Source of the DNA: Fidelibacterota bacterium
GTDB lineage: Bacteria; Marinisomatota; SORT01
Length of the DNA: 57,593 nt
Direction: 5' to 3'
Assembly (NCBI GenBank): GCA_022563775.1
Contig: JADFMS010000004.1
Coordinates: 1 to 57,593, forward strand
Shown one piece after another: positions 26,575-36,066 of the stretch (position 1 is its first letter; the number at the start of each line of letters is the position of its first letter). The notes beneath the pieces were generated by a model. The model saw only the letters and a list, made by a program, of their open reading frames with translations, ran no database searches and was not told where the DNA came from. The position numbers and the translations under genes were made by a program.

Positions 26575-27852
26575 ATGCTTGATCTGAAGATTATAAGAGA
26601 GAACCCGGCTTTTGTAACAGAATCCATTGCTCTTAAAGGCGATAAGACGGGCGTAGGGAGGATAGTTGAATATGACAGCGAAAGACGAAAGCTGTTAGAG
26701 GAGGTTGAGTCTCTTCGTGCTCTCCGGAACAAAGTTTCCGAAGAGATCAGCATCTCCAAGAAAAACGGGGAGGAGGCGGAGGAGAAGATCTCGGCGATGA
26801 GAGAGGTCTCCCAAAAAATCAAAGAGATCGAACTTTCATTGAGGGAAGCAGAATCTAATTTGAATGAGCAGATGTTACGGATACCGAATATCCCTCATGA
26901 GTCCGTACCTAAAGGGAAGGACGCATCTGATAATAAATTTGTGCGGGAATGGAAGGATAAACCGGAGTATGACTTCGAACTGAAAGATCATCTTGAATTG
27001 GGTGAGACTTTGGGTCTGCTCGATTTCAAAAGAGCGTCCAAGCTCTCCGGATCAGGTTTTCCGTTATATATGGGCGACGGAGCAAAATTAGAGCGTAGTT
27101 TGATTAACTTCATGCTGGATCTTCAAACCACGGAAAACGGATACAAGGAGGTATTCCCGCCGTTCCTGGTAAGTAGAGAGAGCGCTCTTACAACAGGGCA
27201 ACTGCCAAAATATGAAGAGGATATGTACAAGACATCCTTAGAAGACCTTTTCCTCATACCCACCGCCGAAGTGCCCGTTACAAATATTCACCGCGACGAG
27301 ATTCTCCCGGGTGAACAGCTGCCGATCTCTTACGCTGCATATTCCGCTTGTTTTAGAAGGGAAGCAGGGTCATACGGAAAGGATACTCGTGGATTTTTGA
27401 GGGTTCATCAGTTCAATAAGGTGGAGCTCGTGAAATTTTGCGAACCCGAGAGCTCCTATGATGAATTAGAAAAAATAGTATCCAATGCAGAAGAAATCCT
27501 AAAACGACTCGAACTTCATTACAGGGTAATCGAGCTTTCGACGGGGGACCTTTCATTTGCCGCGGCAAAATGTTATGATATCGAAGTATGGGCTCCGTGG
27601 GAGGAGAGATATCTCGAAGTTTCCTCTTGCAGTAATTTTGAGGAATTTCAAGCTAGACGAGGAAATATCCGATACAGAAAGAGTGATGGAAAGACCGAAT
27701 TTGTTCACACGCTAAACGGGAGCGGACTCGCAACTTCACGATTAATGGTGGCGTTGTTGGAGACTCATCAGACGGAAGAAGGAACTATTCACCTCCCGGA
27801 GGCTTTGGTACCTTATTTCGGCAAGTCAATTATTAAGAATGACGGTGGATAA
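26575..27852 (+). CDS. serS: Seryl-tRNA synthetase
   Basis: SerS is a class II synthetase that charges tRNA-Ser and tRNA-Sec. A long N-terminal coiled-coil arm (ERRKLLEEVESLRALRNKVSEEI, residues 30-110) precedes the catalytic core. Motif 2 is at YSACFRREAGSYGKDTRG and motif 3 at NGSGLATSRLMVALLE. The ATG at 26575 gives the standard start MLDLKIIRENP and 425 residues. An upstream in-frame ATG at 26524 would add 17 residues without family support. Its end overlaps plsC by 14 bases. Confidence 0.96.
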   Translation: MLDLKIIRENPAFVTESIALKGDKTGVGRIVEYDSERRKLLEEVESLRALRNKVSEEISISKKNGEEAEEKISAMREVSQKIKEIELSLREAESNLNEQMLRIPNIPHESVPKGKDASDNKFVREWKDKPEYDFELKDHLELGETLGLLDFKRASKLSGSGFPLYMGDGAKLERSLINFMLDLQTTENGYKEVFPPFLVSRESALTTGQLPKYEEDMYKTSLEDLFLIPTAEVPVTNIHRDEILPGEQLPISYAAYSACFRREAGSYGKDTRGFLRVHQFNKVELVKFCEPESSYDELEKIVSNAEEILKRLELHYRVIELSTGDLSFAAAKCYDIEVWAPWEERYLEVSSCSNFEEFQARRGNIRYRKSDGKTEFVHTLNGSGLATSRLMVALLETHQTEEGTIHLPEALVPYFGKSIIKNDGG

Positions 27853-28573
27853 AGCGTTGATCCGTTCGGTTTTTACATTAGTATTGGGAATTTTGGGAAC
27901 AGCGGTAGCAAGCGTTATCAGTCTGATAATGATGCTGTTCGATCGCCGAGGAAAGAGCGTGCAATTCTTAATGAATAAATGGGCATGGTTTTTTTTAAAA
28001 TTGTCGGGAGTAAAAATCGAGGTAAACGGTCTCGAAAATTTAACTCAGGGCGAGAGCTACATTTTCATCTCAAATCATGCGAGTCTGTTGGACATACCCG
28101 CCGTTTGTCTTGGATTACCCTTTCAATTGAGATTTCTCGCCAAGAAAGAACTTTTCAAAATCCCGGTATTCGGTCAGGCTCTTCTCAGCGCCGGGCATAT
28201 CAGGATCGACCGCGGAAACTTGGAGTCGGCTGTAAGTAGCCTTAAAGAAGGAGCTATCGTACTCAAGGAACGCGGATATTCCGCACTTGTCTTTGCGGAA
28301 GGCACAAGGAGTCTGAACGGCAAAGTGGGAAAGTTTAAGAAAGGGGGGGTGATTTTGGCTTTATCTATGGGAATTCCAATTGTGCCGTTATCAATTTCCG
28401 GCAGCGCGTCGCTTGCGCCTAAGGGCGATTTTATGGTCAAGTCAGGGATAATAAAGATGACGGTAGGAAAACCGATTTCCACAAAGGGGAAGGACATTTC
28501 AGACAGGAAATCTTTAGTTACCACAATCCGAGATGCAGTCATAAAGAACTTAGTGGAGGAAGATGCTTTATAG
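27839..28573 (+). CDS. plsC: 1-acyl-sn-glycerol-3-phosphate acyltransferase
   Basis: PlsC adds the second acyl chain to lysophosphatidic acid at the inner membrane. The NHxxxxD motif is in FISNHASLLDIPAV and the substrate-binding EGTRS in LVFAEGTRSLNG. An N-terminal membrane helix (VFTLVLGILGTAVASVISLIMML) anchors the enzyme. The length of 244 residues is normal. The gene overlaps serS and the DUF2851 gene at its two ends. Confidence 0.92.
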   Translation: MTVDKALIRSVFTLVLGILGTAVASVISLIMMLFDRRGKSVQFLMNKWAWFFLKLSGVKIEVNGLENLTQGESYIFISNHASLLDIPAVCLGLPFQLRFLAKKELFKIPVFGQALLSAGHIRIDRGNLESAVSSLKEGAIVLKERGYSALVFAEGTRSLNGKVGKFKKGGVILALSMGIPIVPLSISGSASLAPKGDFMVKSGIIKMTVGKPISTKGKDISDRKSLVTTIRDAVIKNLVEEDAL

Positions 28574-29993
28574 CGTTGCGGCAACTCGATCAAAGTTCAT
28601 TTCCGAAACCAACAAAAAATATTCCGGGGAGAGGCTCAAGGAGAGCGATTTAGCCTTGAGATGGTTCAGGTACTCAAAGAGATTATCAAGGAAACTCAGA
28701 ACTAACTCCGGAGATAGGGTGGTCGTTATTGAACCGGGTGTTCCAAACAGAGATTCGGGTCCGGATTTTCAAAATGCAATGCTTTTAATAAGAGGCGTTG
28801 CGCTAAAGGGAGATGTAGAAATACATCTGCACGCACGTTCTTGGTATGATCATAATCATCACTCCGACAGAACCTACACAAACGTTATACTGCATGTTGT
28901 AGCGTTCAAATCAGATAATGACATCACAATAGGTGAAGATGATAAAGAGATTCCGATAGTCTGTCTGCCGTTATCAACCGATTGGGATGCAAGGATAAAC
29001 AAAAAACCTAAATGGCCTTGGGAGAACGGTTGTTATCATGAGATGTCGGAGCTGAATCCGGGAGAGATCTATCTTCTATTGGTGCGATTGGGGCGTGAAA
29101 GGCTGAATCAGAAGCGTAAAAAGTTCAAGCTGCAATTGGAATCAGGCAACAGCTACGGCGAGCTTTTTTATCGCGGTTTTGCGAGAGCTCTGGGATACTC
29201 CAAGAACACTTCTCAATTCAGCCGTTTCAGCAGTTTTTTACCTCTATCTGAAATAAGAAAAATTACCAAAGAGAGAGCTTCGAACGCTGATGTCGGCATC
29301 AAATTAGAATCATTATTGTTTGGTCTCTCAGGGCTTCTCGAAACAGGTGTTCCCGACAGCAGGATGAGGCTGCTGAGTAAAAACTGGAAGAAAATAAAGA
29401 GAGAGCACTCCTTGGAGCAGATGCAAAGCGGCGAATGGAAATTTTTCAGGCTACGTCCTCAAAATTTTCCCACACGTCGGATGGCGGGATTATCGGAATT
29501 TTTGAAACGATACGACTTAGACAGGTTCATACACCTAACGGCGTATGCCGTAAAGAAGTTCAGATCTGTCGAGAAGTTCATCAGTGCATTGGAAACATCC
29601 CTTAAGGTGGACGGTGATGAATATTGGAGCAGGGCATCCAAATTCGGCAGTAAAATGTCAAGAAGCTCGGCTATAATAGGAAAGAGTAAAGCCAGATCAA
29701 TCGCGCTGAACGCCGTTCTGCCGCTGTTAGGCGTTCTTGCCGAAGAAGAACAGGACAGACTGTTAGCAGCTAAAGTTGACAGAATTCTCTTTTTGTACCC
29801 TCCCGAAGAGGACAATTCTGTTTTGAAACAGGTTAGAAGATTTGCTCTGCCATGTTCTCCCGAGCATATGATGTTTTCGAGTTCCGCGATTGTGCAGCAA
29901 GGGATGTTACAGCTTTATGAACGGTGGTGTTCGAAAAATGAGGTAAGTAACTGTCCGCTTTCTATCAGCAGCAGGATTCAATTGAATGGGTGA
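28563..29993 (+). CDS. DUF2851 family protein
   Basis: The N-terminal half contains the family signature: VVIEPGVPNRDSGPDFQNA followed by KGDVEIHLHARSWYDHNHHSDRTYTNVILHVV. These conserved Asp, Glu and His residues look like a metal-dependent nuclease-type centre. No function has been shown to my knowledge. The C-terminal part is helical and basic, ending with a CSPEHMMFSSSAIVQQGMLQLYERWCS segment. The family is common in Bacteroidota and relatives, which supports the taxonomic guess. It overlaps plsC by 11 bases and the next gene by 8. Confidence 0.85.
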   Translation: MLYSVAATRSKFISETNKKYSGERLKESDLALRWFRYSKRLSRKLRTNSGDRVVVIEPGVPNRDSGPDFQNAMLLIRGVALKGDVEIHLHARSWYDHNHHSDRTYTNVILHVVAFKSDNDITIGEDDKEIPIVCLPLSTDWDARINKKPKWPWENGCYHEMSELNPGEIYLLLVRLGRERLNQKRKKFKLQLESGNSYGELFYRGFARALGYSKNTSQFSRFSSFLPLSEIRKITKERASNADVGIKLESLLFGLSGLLETGVPDSRMRLLSKNWKKIKREHSLEQMQSGEWKFFRLRPQNFPTRRMAGLSEFLKRYDLDRFIHLTAYAVKKFRSVEKFISALETSLKVDGDEYWSRASKFGSKMSRSSAIIGKSKARSIALNAVLPLLGVLAEEEQDRLLAAKVDRILFLYPPEEDNSVLKQVRRFALPCSPEHMMFSSSAIVQQGMLQLYERWCSKNEVSNCPLSISSRIQLNG

Positions 29994-30459
29994 AGTGATA
30001 GAGATAGAAGAATTGAGCCGGCTTATAGAAGGCAGCAGAAGCGGCGGAATAAAAATTGTTTTTACTAATGGCGTGTTCGATATTCTCCATGCGGGTCATC
30101 TTGATTATCTGAACAGAAGCAAGAAATTGGGTGATATCCTGATCGTCGGAGTAAACACGGATGAATCGGCAAAAGCGATTAAAGGGCCGGATAGACCCTT
30201 TAACAGTGAAGAGGATAGAGCCGCACTCTTGGCAGGTTTGGAGTGTGTTGATTATGTCACCTTATTTTCCGAAACAACTCCGATAAATCTGATCAGTTTA
30301 CTCAAACCCGACCTGTTGGTTAAGGGGGCTGACTATTCAGTCGATGAAGTAGTTGGAAAGGATGTTGTGGAATCCACTGGCGGTGAGGTAAAATTGATTC
30401 CCTTTAAAAAGGGGTTTTCGACGAGTGGATTGATAGATAAGATCAAATCGGGGGATTGA
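29986..30459 (+). CDS. rfaE2: D-glycero-beta-D-manno-heptose 1-phosphate adenylyltransferase
   Basis: This is a single-domain cytidylyltransferase-fold enzyme, 157 residues, corresponding to the C-terminal domain of HldE. The HxGH motif is in TNGVFDILHAGHLDYLNRSKKLGD, and the family-specific LKPDLLVKGADYSVDEVVGKDVV and GFSTSGLIDKI follow. It makes ADP-heptose for the lipopolysaccharide inner core, implying an LPS-bearing outer membrane. The kinase half is not in the window. Confidence 0.92.
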   Translation: MGEVIEIEELSRLIEGSRSGGIKIVFTNGVFDILHAGHLDYLNRSKKLGDILIVGVNTDESAKAIKGPDRPFNSEEDRAALLAGLECVDYVTLFSETTPINLISLLKPDLLVKGADYSVDEVVGKDVVESTGGEVKLIPFKKGFSTSGLIDKIKSGD

Positions 30460-30509
30460 CTCTCCTCTGATTTTAAGAGATTCAGAAGAAGCTAAACTCC
30501 AAAAAGAGA

Positions 30510-30538
30510 TTGACTTAAAGGAGGTTAGACTATATTTT
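30510..30538 (+). promoter_or_regulatory. Candidate promoter for the lytic transglycosylase gene
   Basis: TTGACT (30510-30515), a 17-base spacer and TATTTT (30533-30538) precede the gene; TATATT two bases earlier is an alternative -10 with a 15-base spacer. A GGGAGG ribosome-binding site lies downstream at about 30556. Confidence 0.45.
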
Positions 30539-30572
30539 TCAAGCAGTTTGTTAAAGGGAGGCATGTAAACAT

Positions 30573-32561
30573 TTGATAATAAAGAAGATTGCGGCAGGCT
30601 TACTTGTTATTTACGGTTTCGGATGCTCAACCGCTCCTCAGGAGAGCGCTGGCAAATTTGAACTTGCCAATTCAACGCTTAACGTGGATGACTGGGAAGC
30701 GTTAAGGGACGCGAAGATCCATTATGCTCAAGCGCTGATTTCGGAAGAGATCTCTGATACGTCCCGAATGCGTGAAGAATATGAGCTCGCCGTATCGGTA
30801 CTTGAGGATATTCAGCTCACAAGCCAGACCACAAACGCTTTCGAAAAGGAATTTCAAGCTACGGCAAATAAAGTTTCTAAAGATTACACACTCTCGCTTC
30901 GAAGGTTAAGAGTCAAATACGGAGACGCATCGGATATCAGTCTCATGGAGAAGCTTGAACTGTTTGACTATATGGATGACAGCGCGGGACTGGCGATAAA
31001 AGTTCTACAGGATTACGCCGATGACTTAGGAATGGATATCCCGCTTGAGGTGAATGGCAATGTTATGAGGATTATTCGATTTTTCCAGACGGAAGCCTCA
31101 GAATCATTCGAGTTATGGTTAAAGCGGAAAGGCGCTTATGAGGAGATGTTCGAGGCGATCCTTGAATCAGATGACCTGCCCAAGGAATTAGTGTACTTAG
31201 CGATGGTAGAAAGCGGTTTCTCGCCGAGAGCGTATTCATGGGCGCATGCGGCTGGGCCGTGGCAATTTATCTACGGTACAGGTCGGACGTATGGGTTAAG
31301 GAGAGACTGGTGGGTGGACGAGCGGAGAGACCCGGAAAAATCTACTCGAGCGGCAGCAAAATATCTTAAAGATCTATACGCTGATTTCGGAGACTGGTAT
31401 CTCGTCATGGCTGCATATAATTCGGGCTCTCAGAGAGTAAGAAGAGCAATGAAAAGAGATAATACAGATAACTATTGGGAGTTATCCACTCTTCCGCGAG
31501 AAACAAGGAATTATGTGCCTTCATTCATAGCCGCCACCATTATCGGTGAAAATGCAGCAGCATTCGGATTTGACGTCACTCCTGATCCTCCTCTTTCCTA
31601 TGACGAAGTCAAGATAGGAGGAAGCATAAATCTAAGCGTCCTGTCAAAAGCTGCGGGTGTTAACATCAATGAGCTTATCAGATTAAATCCGGAACTGAGG
31701 CGAAAATCAACACCTCCGACACCAAAAGGTTATAATCTTCTGCTCCCGTACGGGACAGCCGAATTATTTTATAAAAATTTTGCTGAACTTCCCAAAGAGG
31801 AGAGAACGGGCACTATTAAACACAGGGTGAGACGAGGAGAAGCTCTCTCAGCAATAGCAACAAAATACGGAGTATCTTTGAATCAACTTGTGACGCTGAA
31901 TTCAATTCGTAACAGGAACTCGATCAAGGCGGGGAGTACACTACTAATTCCGACTAACAGTAAAATATTGGCGTATACCAAGTCCAAAAGAATTGAAAGT
32001 CCTTCCGATATCCCGTCTAACTCTTATGCCATTAAATACAAGGTCAAAAAGGGTGATACCCTCGGTCATATCGCAGAGTATTATAATACCACGGCTCTAA
32101 AAGTGCGAAAATGGAACAGGATGCGATACGGTAAACCTATTTACGCCGGAGAGGTCATTAAGTTATATATTCCAAAAGGTCTGAAGATATCACAACCGAA
32201 ATTCTCCGTAGCTGATCCAAGTCTCTTTCTGATGCGTTACAGAGTTCGCAAAGGAGAATCTCTTACCTTATTGGAGAGTAAATTCGGTGTAAAAAAAGAT
32301 GAAATAAAGCTTTGGAACTCACTGAAGAAAAACGATATTTATGAAGGAGAGATTCTTGAAATTTGGACCATGAAAGCGGTAGAAATTGGAGAGATCGAAG
32401 CTGGGTTCAGAATGAAGGTGCATACGGTACGCAGAGGTGATACGATTTGGGATATCGCCCGGAAGAACGGAGTTACAATAACCGACATGCTTTCGTGGAA
32501 TCCATGGGCTGATAACCAACCGATTAGACCGGGTGACAGATTAAAAATTCTCCAAAAATGA
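30573..32561 (+). CDS. Membrane-bound lytic transglycosylase with LysM repeats (MltD-like)
   Basis: A short hydrophobic N-terminus ends at a Cys (VIYGFGCSTAP), a weak lipobox, so the protein is probably a lipoprotein. The SLT domain (about residues 195-320) has the catalytic Glu in YLAMVESGFSPRAYSWAHAAGPWQF and the AAYNSG motif. Four LysM modules follow (YGVSLNQLVTLNS, TTALKVRKWN, FGVKKDEIKLWNS, NGVTITDMLSWNP), with a possible degenerate fifth before them. It cleaves peptidoglycan glycan strands, giving 1,6-anhydro ends, in the periplasm. The TTG start follows GGGAGG by about 11 bases and is needed for the signal sequence. Confidence 0.92.
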   Translation: MIIKKIAAGLLVIYGFGCSTAPQESAGKFELANSTLNVDDWEALRDAKIHYAQALISEEISDTSRMREEYELAVSVLEDIQLTSQTTNAFEKEFQATANKVSKDYTLSLRRLRVKYGDASDISLMEKLELFDYMDDSAGLAIKVLQDYADDLGMDIPLEVNGNVMRIIRFFQTEASESFELWLKRKGAYEEMFEAILESDDLPKELVYLAMVESGFSPRAYSWAHAAGPWQFIYGTGRTYGLRRDWWVDERRDPEKSTRAAAKYLKDLYADFGDWYLVMAAYNSGSQRVRRAMKRDNTDNYWELSTLPRETRNYVPSFIAATIIGENAAAFGFDVTPDPPLSYDEVKIGGSINLSVLSKAAGVNINELIRLNPELRRKSTPPTPKGYNLLLPYGTAELFYKNFAELPKEERTGTIKHRVRRGEALSAIATKYGVSLNQLVTLNSIRNRNSIKAGSTLLIPTNSKILAYTKSKRIESPSDIPSNSYAIKYKVKKGDTLGHIAEYYNTTALKVRKWNRMRYGKPIYAGEVIKLYIPKGLKISQPKFSVADPSLFLMRYRVRKGESLTLLESKFGVKKDEIKLWNSLKKNDIYEGEILEIWTMKAVEIGEIEAGFRMKVHTVRRGDTIWDIARKNGVTITDMLSWNPWADNQPIRPGDRLKILQK

Positions 32562-32567
32562 GATTTT

Positions 32568-33458
32568 ATGGCGAAACAAAATAACATATTAATATTATCA
32601 CTCATTGCCTCGGCATTCTTCCTTCTTGTCCTGCTTCTTGTTATTTCATACAATTTCATGACGAACGGCAGGTTAGGTATATCAGATGACAGACCGACTA
32701 TAGCGGTCGTTGAGCTAATAGGGCCTATATATGATTCGAAACCGATTATTCGGCAGTTCAAGAAGTACGGCGAAGATGACGACATCGATGCCATTATCTT
32801 CAGGATATCAAGTCCGGGCGGCGGAGTATCCGCGTCACAGGAAATATATGAAGAAGTTCGTAAGATCAGAAACTCCGGGAAGCCGATTCTGGCATCATTG
32901 GGCGCAGTAGCGGCGAGCGGCGGATATTATGTGGCTATTGCGGCTAACAAGATCATGTCCAATCCCGCAACCGTCACAGGCTCAATAGGCGTAATAGTCG
33001 GGCTCCCGAATTATGAAGGTTTGATGAATAAACTCGGATTAAGCTATGTGAACATTACAAGCGGACCGCATAAGGACAGCGGTTCACCTTACAAAGAATT
33101 GAAAGAAGAAGATCGCGAAATGTTTCAAAATATAGTCGATGATCTTTATAATCAGTTCGTGGAGGCTGTATCGTTAGAAAGGAATATTTCAGAAGATAGA
33201 GTTCGAGATGTCGCCGATGGGAGGATATACTCCGGGTTGCAGGCAAAAGAACTTGGATTAATCGACACTCTCGGTACCTATGAAGATGCTTTGAAATATG
33301 CTGTCGAACTTGCCGGTCTGTCCGGTAAACCGAGAGTAATCAAAGAGAGAAGAAAGCAACCGTCAATTTTTGATTTGCTGTTCGGGGATATTCAAAACGT
33401 ACTCCGAGTCCTTGAACCTATAGCGCTTCCCGAGTATAAACTTAGAGTAAATTTTTAG
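32568..33458 (+). CDS. sppA: Signal peptide peptidase SppA (S49 family, short form)
   Basis: An N-terminal membrane anchor (ILSLIASAFFLLVLLLVISYNF) precedes the S49 serine peptidase domain. The nucleophile is the Ser of AAVASGGYYVAIAANKI and the likely catalytic Lys is in ITSGPHKDSGSPY, forming a Ser-Lys dyad. ISSPGGGVSASQEI and GSIGVIVG are also conserved. At 296 residues it is the short form, as in Gram-positive SppA. It degrades cleaved signal peptides in the membrane. Confidence 0.92.
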   Translation: MAKQNNILILSLIASAFFLLVLLLVISYNFMTNGRLGISDDRPTIAVVELIGPIYDSKPIIRQFKKYGEDDDIDAIIFRISSPGGGVSASQEIYEEVRKIRNSGKPILASLGAVAASGGYYVAIAANKIMSNPATVTGSIGVIVGLPNYEGLMNKLGLSYVNITSGPHKDSGSPYKELKEEDREMFQNIVDDLYNQFVEAVSLERNISEDRVRDVADGRIYSGLQAKELGLIDTLGTYEDALKYAVELAGLSGKPRVIKERRKQPSIFDLLFGDIQNVLRVLEPIALPEYKLRVNF

Positions 33459-33472
33459 TATGGAGAAATTAA

Positions 33473-33766
33473 GTGACTAAAGCAGATATTGTAGACATAA
33501 TAGCTGAAGCGACGGGATTGACAAAAGTAGAAACTGAAGCTGTGATCGATGGTTTTTTAAGCACTATAAAAAATGCTTTGCGGGAAGGTGAGAGAGTGGA
33601 GTTCAGGGGGTTCGGGAGCTTCAGCGTAAAGAAGAGAATGCCGAAAAAGGCGAGAAATCCGGGGACGGGAGAAGTAGTATACCTTCCGGAAAGGTACGTT
33701 CCCACTTTTAAAGCTTCAAAACTATTAAAAGAGCTTGTAACAGAAAACTTAACCAAGAAAAGTTAA
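33473..33766 (+). CDS. HU/IHF-family DNA-binding protein
   Basis: This 97-residue protein has the complete HU fold: a helical dimerisation half (KADIVDIIAEATGLTKVETEAVIDGFLSTI) followed by GERVEFRGFGSFSV and an arm with RNPGTGEVVYLPERYVPTFKAS. The extended arm and PERYVPTFKAS tail are closer to IHF or to the HU variants of the FCB group. It compacts and bends DNA. The GTG start has GGAG about 7 bases upstream. Confidence 0.93.
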   Translation: MTKADIVDIIAEATGLTKVETEAVIDGFLSTIKNALREGERVEFRGFGSFSVKKRMPKKARNPGTGEVVYLPERYVPTFKASKLLKELVTENLTKKS

Positions 33767-33806
33767 ATCACCGATAAATTAAGATAAAAGGAGCCGACAA
33801 CAGTTT

Positions 33807-33902
33807 ATGCCATGCGGTAAAAAGAGAAAAAGAAAGAAGATAAATACGCATAAACGCAAGAAACGTTTGCGTATGAATCGTCACAAGAAAAAGATTCGTT
33901 AA
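33807..33902 (+). CDS. 31-residue AURKAIP1/COX24-type basic protein
   Basis: The 31-residue product is almost entirely Lys, Arg and His (MPCGKKRKRKKINTHKRKK, then RLRMNRHKKKIR). It matches the small COX24/AURKAIP1 domain proteins (DUF1713) known from Bacteroidota relatives, which correspond to mitochondrial ribosomal protein mS38 and are thought to be small-subunit ribosomal components. AAAGGAG lies about 13 bases before the ATG. The gene follows HU by 40 bases and is small enough to be missed by gene callers. Confidence 0.85.
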   Translation: MPCGKKRKRKKINTHKRKKRLRMNRHKKKIR

Positions 33903-33973
33903 GATTTATTTATAATAGATTAAGATAAATACAGAGTCTATGCGTTAAATTTCATTGAAACTCTGAATTCAAC

Positions 33974-34858
33974 ATGAAGGTAGGGATTAAATTGGTCAGA
34001 CGAATTTCGTTAATAATTGTTCTTGCAATTGTTTTCACTCCGGTTAATTCAACTCAAGGATGGGGGTTCAAGGCGCATATGAGGATAAACTCTGATGCGG
34101 TAGATACTCTTCCTCCCGGAATGAAGAATTTTTTTGAGAGTGAGAGAAACTTCATATCGGAGCATGCCGTAGACCCTGATAAATGGAAACGTGATGATAA
34201 GACCGAAATGCCCCGGCATTATATTGATATGGACATGTACGGCACCTATCCGTTCAAGGAACTACCGAGGGATTACGAAGAAGCGGTAAAGAAATTCGGC
34301 GCCGAGGTCGTTAACGCAAGGGGTACGCTTCCCTGGCGGATAGTTGAATATACAAATAAATTAGCTGAGGATATGAAGTCCGGAAACAGGGAGAAGATTC
34401 GTATGACCGCCGCGGCATTAGGTCATTACGTGGGCGACTCTCATAGTCCGCTTCATGCAGCAGAAAATTATAACGGTCAGTATACAAATAATTATGGAGT
34501 TCATAAGCAGTTTGAAAATAGAATGGTGAATGCCAATATCGATTCGTATGAACCGGAGCTCAAGGAGGCGACCTCGATTGAAGAACCGCTTACGAACGCC
34601 TTCGATATTGTACTGAACAGCTACAAACTTGTACTTCCAATCTTAGAAGCCGAAACAAAAGCAAGAAAGATATTGACAGATGAGCAAATTGATTCTCTAA
34701 ATGATTGGAGCGCCAAAGAGATTCCCGAGTATTTGGCGATTCTTTATTCAGATTTGGGCGAAATAGGATGGAAACAGATGAATTCAGCATCTTATAATCT
34801 CGGCAGATATTGGGTCACTGCCTGGGAATTAGCCGGTAAGCCTGTTCTTCCTGAATGA
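33974..34858 (+). CDS. Secreted zinc-dependent S1/P1-type nuclease or phospholipase C
   Basis: The signal peptide ends just before Trp-Gly (TQG then WGFKAH), so the mature N-terminal Trp would serve as a zinc ligand as in S1/P1 nucleases and zinc phospholipase C. Further ligands are the His of KAHMRIN, the HYIDMDMY segment, and the HYVGDSHSPLHAAENYN motif (HxxxD and later His) typical of the trinuclear zinc site. The substrate may be single-stranded nucleic acid or phospholipid. Its stop overlaps the xseA start (ATGA). Confidence 0.85.
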   Translation: MKVGIKLVRRISLIIVLAIVFTPVNSTQGWGFKAHMRINSDAVDTLPPGMKNFFESERNFISEHAVDPDKWKRDDKTEMPRHYIDMDMYGTYPFKELPRDYEEAVKKFGAEVVNARGTLPWRIVEYTNKLAEDMKSGNREKIRMTAAALGHYVGDSHSPLHAAENYNGQYTNNYGVHKQFENRMVNANIDSYEPELKEATSIEEPLTNAFDIVLNSYKLVLPILEAETKARKILTDEQIDSLNDWSAKEIPEYLAILYSDLGEIGWKQMNSASYNLGRYWVTAWELAGKPVLPE

Positions 34859-36066
34859 TTAATGAAACCAAGATATACTCCGTTTCAGATGCAACAACCT
34901 TAATCAAGTCCGTCTTAGAAATGAACATCCCTCCAATATGGGTGGAGGGAGAGCTCTCTTCCTGGATGAGAGCCGCATCGGGGCACTTGTATTTTAATCT
35001 GAAAGACAGTTCTTCACTGCTGCCTGCGGTAATGTGGAAGCAGAGCGCGCAGTCGTTACTCTTCAAGCCTGAGGACGGAATGAAAGTCCGTGTGTTAGGC
35101 AGAATAACTGTTTATGAAAAATCCGGAAAATACCAGATGATCGCTTCTCAGCTGCAACCATTAGGAATCGGCGATCTTTATCAAGAATTCGAACTCCTCA
35201 AAAAAAGATTATTTGAGGAAGGTTTGTTTGAAGATGAGCGGAAAATGAAAATTCCCAAATATCCTTTTAACATAGGCGTGATAACATCATCAAAAGGCGC
35301 TGTGATATCGGATATTAAAAATGTGTTGAATCGTCGAGCGCCGCATGTGAATGTCATACTTGAATCTACGAGAGTTCAGGGAGAGGGAGCAGCAGAAGAG
35401 ATAGTACGCGCGATAGAGAAATTTAACAGCAAAGGAGATGTAGATCTGTTGATCATAGGAAGGGGAGGTGGCTCAATAGAAGACCTGTGGGCATTCAACG
35501 AAGAAGCGGTTGCAAGAGCAATAGCTGCGTCGAAGCTGCCGATAATAAGCGCGGTTGGACATGAAACAGATTATAGTATCTCCGATTTTGTAGCAGATCT
35601 TCGAGCGCCTACGCCTTCTGCCGCTGCGGAGTTGGCTGCTCCAAAGTACGACGATCTATTAGAACATATCAGCTCTTCTGAAAGAGCCGTTTTCGATTTG
35701 ATGAGCGAGCAGATAAGAGATTTTGAAAGAACACTTGATGATTACAACAGCAAATACAGCTGGGAACAATTCAATAAAATGCTGGTGAAGGAAGAGGAAA
35801 AAATATCCGCTATTTTTGAGGTTTTGATACTTAGTAAAGATCATCTCTTGAATATATTTGAACTTAAATCTAATTCGGTGGTAGGAAGGCTTGATTTATT
35901 AAATCCTCTGGCTGTATTAGAAAGAGGTTATTCAATAGTCAGTTTGGAAAGAAATGAGAATATCATTACAAATTCCAATCAAGTATCTGAAAATGATGGA
36001 ATTCAAATAAAATTGCATGTCGGTAAATTAGCGGCAAATGTAAGGGAGGTATCTAATGGGTTCTGA
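34855..36066 (+). CDS. xseA: Exodeoxyribonuclease VII large subunit
   Basis: XseA is the catalytic subunit of ExoVII, degrading single-stranded DNA from both ends. The N-terminal OB domain contains VEGELSSWMRAASGHLYFNLKD. The catalytic region has GVITSSKGAVISDIKNVLNRRAP, IIGRGGGSIEDLWAFNEEAVARAI and SAVGHETDYSISDFVADLRAPTPSAAAE. At 403 residues it is complete. The ATG overlaps the upstream TGA, and its end overlaps xseB by 11 bases. Confidence 0.96.
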   Translation: MINETKIYSVSDATTLIKSVLEMNIPPIWVEGELSSWMRAASGHLYFNLKDSSSLLPAVMWKQSAQSLLFKPEDGMKVRVLGRITVYEKSGKYQMIASQLQPLGIGDLYQEFELLKKRLFEEGLFEDERKMKIPKYPFNIGVITSSKGAVISDIKNVLNRRAPHVNVILESTRVQGEGAAEEIVRAIEKFNSKGDVDLLIIGRGGGSIEDLWAFNEEAVARAIAASKLPIISAVGHETDYSISDFVADLRAPTPSAAAELAAPKYDDLLEHISSSERAVFDLMSEQIRDFERTLDDYNSKYSWEQFNKMLVKEEEKISAIFEVLILSKDHLLNIFELKSNSVVGRLDLLNPLAVLERGYSIVSLERNENIITNSNQVSENDGIQIKLHVGKLAANVREVSNGF

